Shown piece by piece: positions 1 through 8,584 of a stretch of DNA of 64,000 nucleotides (position 1 is the stretch's first letter; the number at the start of each line of letters is the position of its first letter). Both the position numbers and the translations under genes were made by a program. The notes beneath the pieces were generated by a model. The model did not search any database. It had not been told where the DNA came from and saw only the letters and a list, made by a program, of their open reading frames with translations. This stretch comes from VAXT01 sp963698015 (GTDB lineage: Bacteria > Actinomycetota > Thermoleophilia > Gaiellales > Gaiellaceae): assembly GCA_963698015.1 (NCBI GenBank), contig OY969109.1:434001-498000 (forward strand), given 5' to 3'.

Positions 1-50
1 CGCCACTCGACGCTGGTCTTAGCTCAGACCCCACCGGAAGGAGAGCAGAG

Positions 51-620
51 ATGGGCAAGCTGGTCGTCACAGAGTTCGTTTCGGTCGACGGGGTCTTCGA
101 GGATCCGGGCGGTTCCGAGGACTTCGAGCACGGGGGCTGGACCTTCGAGTACGACCGCGGAGACGACGGCAATGAGTTCAAGCTCGACGAGCTGATGGGG
201 GCCGACGTTCAGCTGCTCGGCCGCGTCACCTACGAGGGCTTCGCGGAGGCCTGGCCGTCCCGCGAAGGGGAGTTCGCCGACAAGCTCAACGCCGACCCGA
301 AGTACGTCGTGTCGAACACGCTCGAGAATCCGGGGTGGCAGAACACGACGGTCATCTCCGGCGACGTCGTCGGCGGGCTCGAGAAGCTGAAGGACGAGAC
401 CGAGGGCACGATCCTCGTCGCCGGAAGCGGCACGCTCGTGCGCACGTTGCTCGAGAACGACCTCGTCGACGAGCTCCGGCTGATGGTCTTTCCGACGATC
501 CTCGGCCGCGGCAAGCGCCTCTTCCCTGACGGGATCGACCGCCTCAAGTTCAACCTGACCGAGGTGAGGCCCGTCGGCCCGGACGGCGTCCAGGTCCAGG
601 TCTACGAGCGCGCAGGCTGA
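51..620 (+). CDS. RibD C-terminal / dihydrofolate reductase-fold family protein
   Basis: A 189-residue cytoplasmic protein of the RibD C-terminal (DHFR-fold) family, NADPH-binding reductases whose substrates are mostly unknown. The N-terminus VVTEFVSVDGVFEDPGG, the LLGRVTYEGF segment at about residues 55-64 and the glycine-rich ILVAGSGTLV at about 121-130 are the visible family signatures. The ATG is chosen because GGAAGGAG lies just upstream and the family N-terminus follows at once. Length is normal for the stand-alone domain. There is no deaminase domain, so a role in riboflavin synthesis is unlikely. A second, divergent member is encoded at 4614-5147. It converges on the flavoprotein gene at 640-2304. 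Confidence 0.85.
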   Translation: MGKLVVTEFVSVDGVFEDPGGSEDFEHGGWTFEYDRGDDGNEFKLDELMGADVQLLGRVTYEGFAEAWPSREGEFADKLNADPKYVVSNTLENPGWQNTTVISGDVVGGLEKLKDETEGTILVAGSGTLVRTLLENDLVDELRLMVFPTILGRGKRLFPDGIDRLKFNLTEVRPVGPDGVQVQVYERAG

Positions 621-639
621 GGAGGCCCGCCCCGCGTCG

Positions 640-2304
640 TCAGGACGCCGCGGGCTCCTGGAGGTACTGGCGGACGAAGGCGACCGCCATGCTGCCTTCG
701 CCGACGGCCGCGGCGACGCGCTTCACGGGGCCGAGGCGGACGTCACCGGCCGCGAAGATCCCGGGCACGCTGGTCTCGAGCAGGTACGGGTCCCGGTCGA
801 GCGCCCAGCCGCCGGCCGTGGTCACCTCGACGCCCGTCAGGACGTAGCCGTTCGAGTCGAGCGCGATCTCCGGCGGGAGCCACGCGGTCTCCGCGTCCGC
901 GCCGATGAAGATGAAGACCCCTCCCGTCTCGTGGCGCGTGGTCTCCCCCGTCTCCGAGTTGCGGACGTCGATCGCCTCGATCGACTCGCCCCCGTGCGCG
1001 CCCACGACCTCCGAGTGGAAGAGAGCGCCGATGTTGGGCCGGGTCGCGATCTGGTCGGCGAGGTAGCGGGCCATGCCTTTCTCGAGCGACTCGCCGCGGT
1101 AGACGATCGTCACGCTCCGCGCGTGGGTCGAGAAGAACATCGCCGCCTGCCCGGCGGAGTTGCCCGCTCCGATGATGTGCACGTCGAGCCCGTGCGTGTT
1201 GGGCGCCTCGCTCCTTGCCGCTCCGTACGAGACGCCCTTCCCGGCCAGGCGGTCGAACCCATCGACGGACAGGTGCCGCCACGAGACGCCGCACGCGAGC
1301 ACGATTGCGCGCGCCTGGAGGACGTCGCCGCCATCGAGGAAGACGCTGCGGCTCTCGGCGTCGATCCGCTCGATCGCGCGCGTGACGAGGATCTCCGCGC
1401 CGAGCCTGCGCGCCTGCTGGAGCGCGCGGCTCGCCAGCTCCTCTCCCGAGACACCCGCGGGAAAGCCGAGGTAGTTCTCGATCCGCGACGAGGTGCCGGC
1501 CTGCCCGCCGGGCGCCTCGCGCTCGATCACGATCGTCCCTAGGCGCTCGGAGGCGCTGTGCACGGCCGCCGCCAGCCCGGCCGGGCCGGCACCGACGATC
1601 ACCGTGTCGTACTCCGCAGCGTCGGGCTCGGTGTCGAGCTCGAGCAGCTCCGCGACCCGGCGCAATTGCGGCCGCACGACGGTTTTGCCGCCGACGACAC
1701 GGATCGACGGGCGATCGTCCGCAGGCGGCAGCGGGCCTCCCCACTGCTCGGCCGCGTCGTCGGCATCCGGCTGGAGCCAGGTGAACGTGATCTGGTTACG
1801 GTCGAGGAAGCGCCTCAGGTCGGCGCACGGAGCGTCCCAGCGCTCACCGACGACGATCGCTCTCGGCGGCGGGGGCTCCGCGGCGATGCCCGAGAGCCCG
1901 CCCGGCCCGCTCAGCCGGTTGCCCGCGAGCGCTCCGACGGCCTTGACGAGCCCTGGCTCCTGGGCCGCGATCGAGTGGTAGTCGTGCGGCTCGATGCGCA
2001 TCACCCGGGACGGCTCCGCCGCACGGAACCCGACCGGGAAAACCGTCCCCAGCGTGATCGGCACCTCGCCGAAGAGGTCGCCCGGATCGCGCTCGCCGAC
2101 GACGCGCGGAATCCCGTCGACCAGCTTCACGGCCTCGATTCGACCCTCGAGCAGGGCGAACAGGGCCTGCCCATCGCCCTCGTGCGCCGCATAATCACCG
2201 GGGACGAGGCTGATGTCCGCCGCCGTGCGCGCCAGCAGCTCCCGGCTCTCGAGGCTCAGGGCCGCGAAGTACGGGACGCGCTCGATCTCCTCCGCTGTGA
2301 TCAT
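640..2304 (-). CDS. Thioredoxin-reductase-like FAD oxidoreductase with N-terminal cyclic-nucleotide-binding domain
   Basis: A 554-residue protein. An N-terminal cNMP-binding-like domain (about residues 1-130, with VPYFAALS and the FGEVPITLG turn) is followed by a short thioredoxin-like segment (from RAIVVGERWDAPC) and a thioredoxin-reductase-type flavoprotein (VIVGAGPAGLAAAVHSASE for FAD, DVHIIGAGNSAGQAAMFF for NAD(P)H, FAAGDVR near the end). The usual redox CxxC that follows GVSYC in thioredoxin reductases is absent: this protein reads GVSYGAARSEAP. It therefore cannot use the classical disulfide and its substrate is unknown. The start MITAEEIERVPYF is preferred to an upstream GTG-like extension because it matches the domain start. 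It is transcribed divergently from the oxidase gene at 2403. Confidence 0.85.
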   Translation of the reverse strand: MITAEEIERVPYFAALSLESRELLARTAADISLVPGDYAAHEGDGQALFALLEGRIEAVKLVDGIPRVVGERDPGDLFGEVPITLGTVFPVGFRAAEPSRVMRIEPHDYHSIAAQEPGLVKAVGALAGNRLSGPGGLSGIAAEPPPPRAIVVGERWDAPCADLRRFLDRNQITFTWLQPDADDAAEQWGGPLPPADDRPSIRVVGGKTVVRPQLRRVAELLELDTEPDAAEYDTVIVGAGPAGLAAAVHSASERLGTIVIEREAPGGQAGTSSRIENYLGFPAGVSGEELASRALQQARRLGAEILVTRAIERIDAESRSVFLDGGDVLQARAIVLACGVSWRHLSVDGFDRLAGKGVSYGAARSEAPNTHGLDVHIIGAGNSAGQAAMFFSTHARSVTIVYRGESLEKGMARYLADQIATRPNIGALFHSEVVGAHGGESIEAIDVRNSETGETTRHETGGVFIFIGADAETAWLPPEIALDSNGYVLTGVEVTTAGGWALDRDPYLLETSVPGIFAAGDVRLGPVKRVAAAVGEGSMAVAFVRQYLQEPAAS

Positions 2305-2402
2305 GGTGCTAACGCTACTGCGCGGTTCACGAATCCGAAGACCAGACAGTCTTCGTATGGTCCCGAACGGCCCCAAGACTCTGCAGAGAAGGAGTGACCC
2401 CC

Positions 2403-3749
2403 ATGACCTCGATCGACACGGCGTTGCTGCAAGTGAGCGGATCAGTCATCAAACCCGGCCAGCCCGGCTACGACGAGGCCCGCGCGATTCACAACGGTCT
2501 CATCGACCGCAGCCCGGCCCTGATCGTGCGCGCACAGACGACCGACGACGTCGTCGCTGCGCTCGCAGTCGCCCGCGACGCGGGCCTCGAGGTCTCCGTA
2601 CGCGGCGGCGGGCACAACGTCGCAGGCCGCGCGGTCACGGACGGCGGGGTGATGATCAGCCTCGCCGACATGAGGCAGGTGACCGTCGATCCCGAGCGTT
2701 CGACGGCGACGGCGCAGGGCGGTGCAACGTGGGCCGATTTCAACACCGCCACGGGCGAGCACGGCCTGGCGGTCACGGGCGGCCTCATCTCGACGACGGG
2801 GATCGCCGGCTACACGCTCGGCGGTGGGCTCGGCTGGTTGATGTCCAAGTACGGGCTCGCGGCCGACAATCTCGAATCCGTCGAGCTCGTGACCGCGTCC
2901 GGCGAGATCCTCCAGGTGGACGGCGACTCGCATCCGGACCTGTTCTGGGCCCTCCGCGGCGGAGGTGGCAACTTCGGCGTGGCCACATCATTCACGTACC
3001 GCGTGCACCCGGTGGCTCAGATCACGGGTGGGCTGATCGCGCATCCGCTGGATGCGGGGCCCGATCTCCTTCGGTTCTACCGTGAAGCTGCTGCGGACCT
3101 GCCCGACGACGCGAGCGTCTTCGCAGGGCTCGTGCACGCACCCGACGGCTCCGGCGCGAAGCTCGCCGCCCTCGTGGTCTTCCATCTCGGAGACCCGGAT
3201 ACGGCCGAGCGCGAGCTGGAGCCGTTCAAGTCCTTCGGCTCACCGCTCGTCGTCGAGGTCGGTCCGATGCCGTACCCGGTGATGAACACGATCCTCGACG
3301 CGGGGTTCCCCGAAGGTGCGCTCAACTACTGGCTGTCGAGCTTCGCCGGAAACCTGTCCGACGCGGTCATCGACACGGCCGTCGAACGGTTCGCCTCGGT
3401 CCCCTCTCCAATGACGGCGATCCTGTTCGAGCACTTTCATGGCGCAGTCACGCGCATCGGGGCCACGGACACCGCGGTCCCGCACCGCGAGCCCGGCTGG
3501 AACCTGTTGATCCCGTCCGTCTGGACCGACCCGGCCACGACAGACGCCAACATCGAGTGGACGCGCGAGACGTTCGCCGCTCTCCGTCCGCACCTGGCGA
3601 CGCGCCGCTGGCTCAACTACCTGGGGGACGACCAGGCCGACGACGCGATCCGCGACGCCTACGGTCCGAACTTCGACCGGCTCCGCGAGGTCAAGCGACG
3701 CTACGACCCCGACAACGTCTTCCACCTCAACCACAACATCGTGCCGTAG
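2403..3749 (+). CDS. FAD-linked oxidase with berberine-bridge domain
   Basis: A 448-residue oxidoreductase of the FAD_binding_4 plus BBE type, related to 6-hydroxy-D-nicotine oxidase and oligosaccharide oxidases. RGGGHNVAGRAV contains the histidine that covalently binds FAD in this family. TGGLISTTGIAGYTLGGGLGW is the pyrophosphate-binding region, and the C-terminus (RRYDPDNVFHLNHNI) is the BBE domain. The ATG at 2403 is favoured over a GTG at 2394 because AAGGAG ends about eight bases before it. There is no signal peptide, so it probably acts in the cytoplasm. The substrate cannot be deduced from the sequence. Confidence 0.88.
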   Translation: MTSIDTALLQVSGSVIKPGQPGYDEARAIHNGLIDRSPALIVRAQTTDDVVAALAVARDAGLEVSVRGGGHNVAGRAVTDGGVMISLADMRQVTVDPERSTATAQGGATWADFNTATGEHGLAVTGGLISTTGIAGYTLGGGLGWLMSKYGLAADNLESVELVTASGEILQVDGDSHPDLFWALRGGGGNFGVATSFTYRVHPVAQITGGLIAHPLDAGPDLLRFYREAAADLPDDASVFAGLVHAPDGSGAKLAALVVFHLGDPDTAERELEPFKSFGSPLVVEVGPMPYPVMNTILDAGFPEGALNYWLSSFAGNLSDAVIDTAVERFASVPSPMTAILFEHFHGAVTRIGATDTAVPHREPGWNLLIPSVWTDPATTDANIEWTRETFAALRPHLATRRWLNYLGDDQADDAIRDAYGPNFDRLREVKRRYDPDNVFHLNHNIVP

Positions 3750-3761
3750 CCCGCTCGCGGG

Positions 3762-4064
3762 TCAGGGTTCCGGGACGGAGCCGGCGATGATCCCCTGAAG
3801 TGCGGCGACATGGCCGGCGAACCGTCTCCTCCCGAGAGGGGTCAGTCGCGCACGCACGCGACGGCGTCGTTCGCTCAGCGGTCGCTCGATCGTGACGTAG
3901 CCGGCTTCCTCGAGCGTCGCCAGTTGCTTCGACAGAGCCGAATCGGAGAGATCGAGCTGGTCGCGGACGAACGCGAAGTCCGCCCAGTCGGCCGCGGCCA
4001 GAAGGGACACGATCGAAAGTCTCGTGGCCGGATGGATGAGCTCGTCGAACCGAGGTCCGGTCAT
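3762..4064 (-). CDS. Winged-helix transcriptional regulator (MarR/ArsR-like, short)
   Basis: A 100-residue one-domain winged-helix protein. RLSIVSLLAAADWADFAFVR, DSALSKQLATLEEAGYV as recognition helix, and the arginine-rich wing ERRRRVRARLT are clear. No effector domain is visible. Its ATG overlaps the stop of the membrane-protein gene 4061-4540 (ATGA), so the two are translated together. The operon promoter carries two near-identical palindromes, which makes this protein the likely autorepressor. The pairing of such a regulator with a small membrane protein is common in actinobacteria. The ligand or stress sensed is unknown. Confidence 0.82.
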   Translation of the reverse strand: MTGPRFDELIHPATRLSIVSLLAAADWADFAFVRDQLDLSDSALSKQLATLEEAGYVTIERPLSERRRRVRARLTPLGRRRFAGHVAALQGIIAGSVPEP

Positions 4065-4540
4065 CCGGCAGTTCTACGCGTCGCATCGGCACGGATCCGC
4101 GCCATCAGGCCGGGCCCGCCGAGGAGGATCGCGACCGCGATCAGCAAGCTGGCCATCGTCGCGGGGTGCTCCGCCCCGTCGGCATCAGCAGCGAAAGCCA
4201 GGACAACCGTCAAGACGCCGAGCGCCACGAGGAAGCCGAAGATGAGCAGAGGCGCCCGTCGCCCCAACACGTCGGCCCGCACCTTGACGTCGCTCGTGCG
4301 CCGCCTGCCCCCCAACAACCGCTGTGAGACAGCCGAGTGAACGGCACCGAAGGTGAGCGTCGCGGCTGCGAGGACCCACGGATTCGCAACGTCCGCCAGC
4401 ACGCCGAGGCCGACCCAACAGGCTGCGAGGCCCCACCAGTACCACCGAGGCATGCCGATCTGGTCGATCACCCGCCGTCGTGCCTGCTCGACCCCGTGCA
4501 GCGCGGCCCGCGCCTCGGCATCAGTCGGATAGTCGGTCAT
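4061..4540 (-). CDS. Small multi-pass membrane protein co-transcribed with the regulator
   Basis: A 159-residue protein with four likely membrane segments: YWWGLAACWVGLGVLADVA, WVLAAATLTFGAVHSAV, LLIFGFLVALGVLTVVLAFA and ATMASLLIAVAILLGGPGLM. The soluble N-terminus (TDAEARAALHGVEQARRRVI) is helical and charged. The ATG is chosen over a GTG two codons upstream because AAAGGAG is seven bases before the ATG but only one before the GTG. It is the first gene of a two-gene operon with the winged-helix regulator. The function is not recognised. The arrangement suggests that the regulator controls it. Confidence 0.78.
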   Translation of the reverse strand: MTDYPTDAEARAALHGVEQARRRVIDQIGMPRWYWWGLAACWVGLGVLADVANPWVLAAATLTFGAVHSAVSQRLLGGRRRTSDVKVRADVLGRRAPLLIFGFLVALGVLTVVLAFAADADGAEHPATMASLLIAVAILLGGPGLMARIRADATRRTAG

Positions 4541-4553
4541 CGCCACACTCCTT

Positions 4554-4574
4554 TACTTTCCTACTAGGAAAGTA
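4554..4574. promoter_or_regulatory. Operator 1: 21-bp palindrome next to the RBS
   Basis: TACTTTCC-TACTA-GGAAAGTA has perfect 8-base arms around a 5-base centre. It sits directly before the AAGGAG of the 4540 gene, so bound protein would cover the early transcribed region. It is almost identical to the palindrome centred 28 bp away. Confidence 0.85.
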
Positions 4575-4575
4575 C

Positions 4576-4604
4576 AGAGTAGACTTTCCTACCAGGAAAG
4601 TCAA
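4576..4604 (-). promoter_or_regulatory. Sigma-70-type promoter of the regulator operon
   Basis: Read on the reverse strand, TTGACT (4604-4599) and TACTCT (4581-4576) are separated by exactly 17 bases. Operator 2 fills the spacer and operator 1 lies just downstream. The promoter drives 4540 to 3762. Confidence 0.75.
4582..4602. promoter_or_regulatory. Operator 2: 21-bp palindrome filling the promoter spacer
   Basis: GACTTTCC-TACCA-GGAAAGTC has perfect 8-base arms. It occupies the space between the -35 and -10 boxes of the reverse-strand promoter, the classic position for repression. Its core ACTTTCC...GGAAAGT is shared with operator 1. Confidence 0.85.
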
Positions 4605-4613
4605 GCGAAAACG

Positions 4614-5147
4614 TCAGGCGGCGCGCACGACTCCGAACCTGGCGCAGACGAAGTCGCCGTTTCGGCCGACGTCCTCCAGGCTCAGCTCGATCCGGCGGGG
4701 CAGCAGCGGAGCGCCCGCGCCGAGCGTGACCGGGGCGATCGTCACGAGCACCTCGTCGAGGAGCCCCGCGTCCGCGAACTGGCCCACGAGGTCTCCGCCG
4801 CCGACGATCCAGATGTTCTTTCCGCCCGCGGCACGCACCAGCTCCTCGTGCACCGGTGCGACGTCGCCGCTCACGAACTCCACCTGCGAGTCCGGGACGA
4901 CCGCGAGCTCACGATGTGTGAAGACCCAAGATGGAAGGTCGTAGGGCCATTTCGTCGACTCGTGGTCGATGATCCACTCGTAGGTCGTCGAGCCCATGGC
5001 GAGCGCGCCGACGTCGGCGATGAAGTCTCCGTAGTTGAGAGCGCCGCCCTCGTCGCGCTTGCGCGTGAAGAGCCACTCCAGCGAGTTGTCGGGGTCGGCG
5101 ATGAAGCCGTCGAGCGTGGCCGCCGTGTAGTACTGAGTGCGGCTCAA
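4614..5147 (-). CDS. RibD C-terminal / dihydrofolate reductase-fold family protein
   Basis: A 177-residue DHFR-fold protein starting SRTQYYTAATLDGFIADPDN, the typical family N-terminus. LAMGSTTYEWI and GKNIWIVGGGDLVGQFADAG carry the cofactor signatures. The TTG start is inferred because its first bases overlap the stop of the upstream membrane gene (TTGA) and the family N-terminus begins exactly there. It would be translationally coupled to the flippase-like gene. It is not a recent duplicate of the protein at 51-620. The reductase substrate is unknown. Confidence 0.8.
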   Translation of the reverse strand: MSRTQYYTAATLDGFIADPDNSLEWLFTRKRDEGGALNYGDFIADVGALAMGSTTYEWIIDHESTKWPYDLPSWVFTHRELAVVPDSQVEFVSGDVAPVHEELVRAAGGKNIWIVGGGDLVGQFADAGLLDEVLVTIAPVTLGAGAPLLPRRIELSLEDVGRNGDFVCARFGVVRAA

Positions 5148-6260
5148 GCCGGTTCGGGATCTTCGTCGTCCCCGAGCATCTGGCCGCGCTGCTCCTTCAT
5201 CTCGCCCGCCTTCACCTTCGCGTCGACGTAGGAGTCCTTGACGAGCTTCGAGCCTCCGCTCCAGCCGAAGACGACGCAGACGAGCACGAGCGCGAAGCCG
5301 ACGTTGAACGCGGTCGTGATCAGCTGTTGCGAGATCGAGTACGCCGTCGCCGTGGTCGGGCTCGTGTAGCTGTCGAGCGCGAAAGTGTTGAACGCCTGGT
5401 TGATGCCCACGCCGCCCGGGGTGATCGAGAGGATGTTCGCGAGCTGGTTCGAGCCGAGGACGCTCATCACCGAGCCGAACGTGACCGGGATGCTGTACGC
5501 GGCGAGGAAGACGATGATCACCATCACCTTGGCCACGTACCCGCCCATCTGCGGGAGCAGGACGAACTTCACGTACGCGCCGAGGTCGCCGAGGATGGCG
5601 GCGCCCTGCTTCGCCTTGGCCCACATCTTCTTCACCCAGTTCCAGAAGATCCGGAGGAGGATGGCGATCAGGAAGATCGCGCCGAGGACGATCCCGATCG
5701 TCAGTACGACGTGGCTCGTGATCGCGCCCTTCTCGTTCCCGAACTGAAAGTCGAACGAGCCGGCCACGGCCAGGAACAGGTAGACGTAGATCAGCGTCCC
5801 GATGATCACGTAGAAGATCTTCTGGACGACGTAGCCGGCGAGCACCCCGGGGAAGTTCGCTCCCTGCACGATCGCGACGAACATGAGCAGCGTCACGAAC
5901 GTGCCGATGTTCGCGGGCAGGAAGTTGTTCAGCGCCACGCCGGTCGCGTAGGCCGCGAGCACGGGCATGTACGTCACGCCGCCGGGATACGCGTAGCGCA
6001 GGATCCCGTACCAGCCGAGCGCGGTCAGGACGGTCTGCAGACACTGGAAGATGCAGCCGAGGATGATGTAGACGAGCCGAGATCTGCTTGACCGAGTCCC
6101 AGAGCTCTTTGAGCCAGTCGCGCACGTTCACGCCCAGCAGGTTCAGCACGATCAGCAGCAGGACGAGCCCGACGATCCAGGACACGATCCGGACGATGCG
6201 GCGGCGCTTGGAGACCGGCTCGGGCGCGGCAGATCCGGCTGCGACGGTCGCCTCGGACAT
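5144..6260 (-). pseudogene. Flippase-like (lysylphosphatidylglycerol synthase TM / UPF0104) membrane protein, frame broken by one extra base
   Basis: The N-terminal part (SEATVAAGSAAPEPVSKRR, then a membrane helix and LKELWDSVKQIS) and the main part (YIILGCIFQCLQTVLTALGW, LPANIGTFVTLLMFVAIVQG, TPGGVGINQAF) lie in different frames. Deleting one base of the CC at 6078-6079 restores a continuous reading SVKQISLVYIILG, so a single inserted G/C explains the break. The full protein would be about 371 residues with seven or eight membrane segments, as expected for the YbhN/UPF0104 group that moves or modifies lipids. The start is ATG at 6260 or GTG at 6263, overlapping the stop of the upstream gene. 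It may be a sequencing error rather than decay. Confidence 0.72.
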
Positions 6261-7115
6261 CACGGGTGAGCGTACAGCGCCGCTCCGCCGGACTCCACGG
6301 CCTCGGTGGCGGCGGACTCCGGCAGCAGGAGCACCGCGCCGACGAGGAAGCAGAGCCCGCCGAGCGCGGTGAACCAGTTCGAGGCGGCCAGCGCGAGGAC
6401 GCCGCCCGAGTCAGGCACCCAGAACGAGGCGACCGCCGAGATGCCGAACGCGATGCAGCCGACGAGGTTGACCGCGGCGATCTTCCACTCGAGAGTGCGA
6501 TCGGCGGGTCCAGAAGGCGTGGCCGCAGACCTCGGCGTACGCGAGGTAGCCCGACACGAGGAAGCAGACCGAGCCGAGCGCGTCGGGCCTCCACACGAGG
6601 CGGTCGTAGGCGCCGGCGTCGAGCCCGGCCTGCAGCGCATGGAAGGTGGTGAAGTTGAAGAAGACGGTGCCGACGAGCTGGACGCCGCTGCTCCACCAGT
6701 CGATGCGGCGCGGCTCGAACGTGAGCACGCGGAGCGTTCCGCGGCGGAGAGCGGGGCCGGGGTCAGCGTTGATCGTCTCCAGCCACTGGAGCGAGGCGGC
6801 CGACGTGAAGAAGATCGAGCCGACGAAGAAGACCATCCCGTCGGCGCCCGAGCCGACGAGCTGCTCGAAGCCGGGGAACGGGCCGACGAGGAAGCACGTC
6901 GAGCCGATCGCGAACAGGACTCCGATCCACCATGACGCGCGCCGCGGAGCCCACCAGACACCGGTGCGCCCGGGTCTCGACAGCCTCGAGGCGTGCTTGC
7001 GGTGCGCGCGTGAGGACCACGAGCTCGTCCCGCCGTCGGGGCGCTCCCACTCGACGTGCGTCGCGAACGGCCCGATCGTCCGGCGCTCCGTCTCCCGCCA
7101 GCCGGGCGGGGTCAG
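6260..7115 (-). pseudogene. Multi-pass YrhK-like membrane protein, frame broken by one extra base and lacking a clear start
   Basis: Two frames together encode one protein. The upstream part has SWWIGVLFAIGSTCFLVGPF, MVFFVGSIFFTSAASLQWLE and LGSVCFLVSGYLAYAEVCGH. The downstream part has DRTLEWKIAAVNLVGCIAFG and WFTALGGLCFLVGAVLLLPE. Removing one base of the GG at 6503-6504 joins them as FWTRDRTLEWK. About six membrane segments are visible, with paired YrhK-like motifs. No ATG, GTG or TTG is in frame upstream of the conserved part; a CTG at 7115 is the nearest candidate, so the 5' limit is a guess. It follows glutamate decarboxylase and its stop overlaps the flippase-like start. Confidence 0.6.
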
Positions 7116-7128
7116 CGGATACGAGGTG

Positions 7129-8514
7129 TCAGTGGGCGAAGGCAGTTCCCGTGGACGCGTCGTGAACGGGCTCGGGCTGACTCTGCAGGCGCGGCAGCTG
7201 TCGTTGCAGGTCGTCGAGCAGCAGGTCGGCCAGGTCGTGCGTGAACCCGCGCCGGACGACGACCCGAAGTGCTGCGAGGTCGGTCCGGTTCTCGGGGAAC
7301 GTGTAGGCCGGGAGCTGCCAGCCGCGCTCGCGCATCGCGTTCGAGACGTCGAAGACGGTGTAGTTGTCCACGTCGTCGCGGAGCTTGAACGCGAACACCG
7401 GCAGCTCGTCGCCGCGCGTCAGGAGCTCGAACGGCCCGAGCTCCGCGATCTTGTCGGCCAGGCGCGTCGCCACTTCGCGCGCGTAGCCCTGCACTCGCCG
7501 GTAGCCGTCGAAGCCCAGGCGCAGGAAGTTGTAGTACTGGGCGACGACCTGCGAGCCCGGCCGCGAGAAGTTGAGCGCGAAGGTCGGCATGTTGTTCCCG
7601 AGGTAGTTGACCCAGAAGATCAGGTCCTCGGGCAGCGCGTCCGTGTCGCGCCAGATGATCCAGCCGACCCCGGGGTAGACGAGCCCGTACTTGTGGCCGG
7701 AGGTGTTGATCGACGCCACGCGCGGCAGCCGGAAGTCCCAGGCGAGGTCGGGATCGATGAACGGCGCGATCATCGCCCCGGACGCGCCGTCGACGTGCAC
7801 CGGGATGTCGAGGCCGGTCTCCTCCTGGAACTTGTCGAGCCGCTCGCACAGCTCCGCGATCGGCTCGTACGAGCCGTCGAAGGTCGAGCCGAGGATGCCG
7901 ACGACGCCGATCGTGTTCTCGTCGCAGAGCTTCACGGCCTCCTCGGGCGAGAGGTTGAAGCGGTCGCCCTCCATCGGCACGAGTCGCATCTCGACGTCCC
8001 AGTAGTTGGCGAGCTTCTCCCAGCAGACCTGGACGTTGATCCCCATCACCAGGTTCGGCTTGTCCGCCGGCTTGCCCTCGGCCTGGCGCCGTTTCTGCCA
8101 CCTGCGCTTGAGCGCGAGCCCGCCCAGCATCGCCGCCTCGCTCGACCCGGTCGTCGAGCATCCGGTCGCCTGGCTCGCGTCGGGCGCGTTCCAGAGGTTG
8201 CTGAGGATCGCGACGCAGCGCGACTCGAGCTCCGCCGTCTGCGGGTACTCGTCCTTGTCGATCATGTTCTTGTCGAAACACTCGGCCATCAGCTTCTCGG
8301 CCTGAGGCTCCATCCACGTCGAGACGAACGTGGCCACGTTGAGCCGCGCGTTGCCGTCGAGCATCAGCTCGTCGTGGATGATCTGGTACGCCACGTCCGG
8401 GGGCATCTCGTCGGCCGGGAGCTCGTATCGGGGAATCGGTCCTTCGCGGCCGAACAGCGGGTCGACCGAGAGCTCGCTGGTCGGTGTTGGTTGGGAGGGG
8501 TGCTTGAGTGTCAC
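7129..8514 (-). CDS. gadB: Glutamate decarboxylase
   Basis: A 461-residue PLP enzyme that converts L-glutamate to GABA and CO2, consuming a proton. NTSGHKYGLVYPGVGWIIWR contains the PLP-binding lysine. SQATGCSTTGSSEAAMLGGL and HVDGASGAMIAPF are group II decarboxylase motifs. The length matches bacterial GadB. The GTG start follows GAGGAGAACC at good spacing. No GABA antiporter gene is seen nearby, so a full acid-resistance system is not demonstrated here. The next gene downstream is the broken membrane protein at 6260-7115. Confidence 0.93.
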   Translation of the reverse strand: MTLKHPSQPTPTSELSVDPLFGREGPIPRYELPADEMPPDVAYQIIHDELMLDGNARLNVATFVSTWMEPQAEKLMAECFDKNMIDKDEYPQTAELESRCVAILSNLWNAPDASQATGCSTTGSSEAAMLGGLALKRRWQKRRQAEGKPADKPNLVMGINVQVCWEKLANYWDVEMRLVPMEGDRFNLSPEEAVKLCDENTIGVVGILGSTFDGSYEPIAELCERLDKFQEETGLDIPVHVDGASGAMIAPFIDPDLAWDFRLPRVASINTSGHKYGLVYPGVGWIIWRDTDALPEDLIFWVNYLGNNMPTFALNFSRPGSQVVAQYYNFLRLGFDGYRRVQGYAREVATRLADKIAELGPFELLTRGDELPVFAFKLRDDVDNYTVFDVSNAMRERGWQLPAYTFPENRTDLAALRVVVRRGFTHDLADLLLDDLQRQLPRLQSQPEPVHDASTGTAFAH

Positions 8515-8584
8515 GGTTCTCCTCTTCTGGGGTCGACACGACGCTACACCAGCCGACGAGCGCAGTACCTTCAGCCGGCGGAGG

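Noticed and set aside
2324..2336. GGTTCACGAATCC, similar to a tRNA T-arm
   Set aside because: No acceptor stem, anticodon arm or CCA end can be built around it. It lies in the divergent intergenic region 2305-2402.
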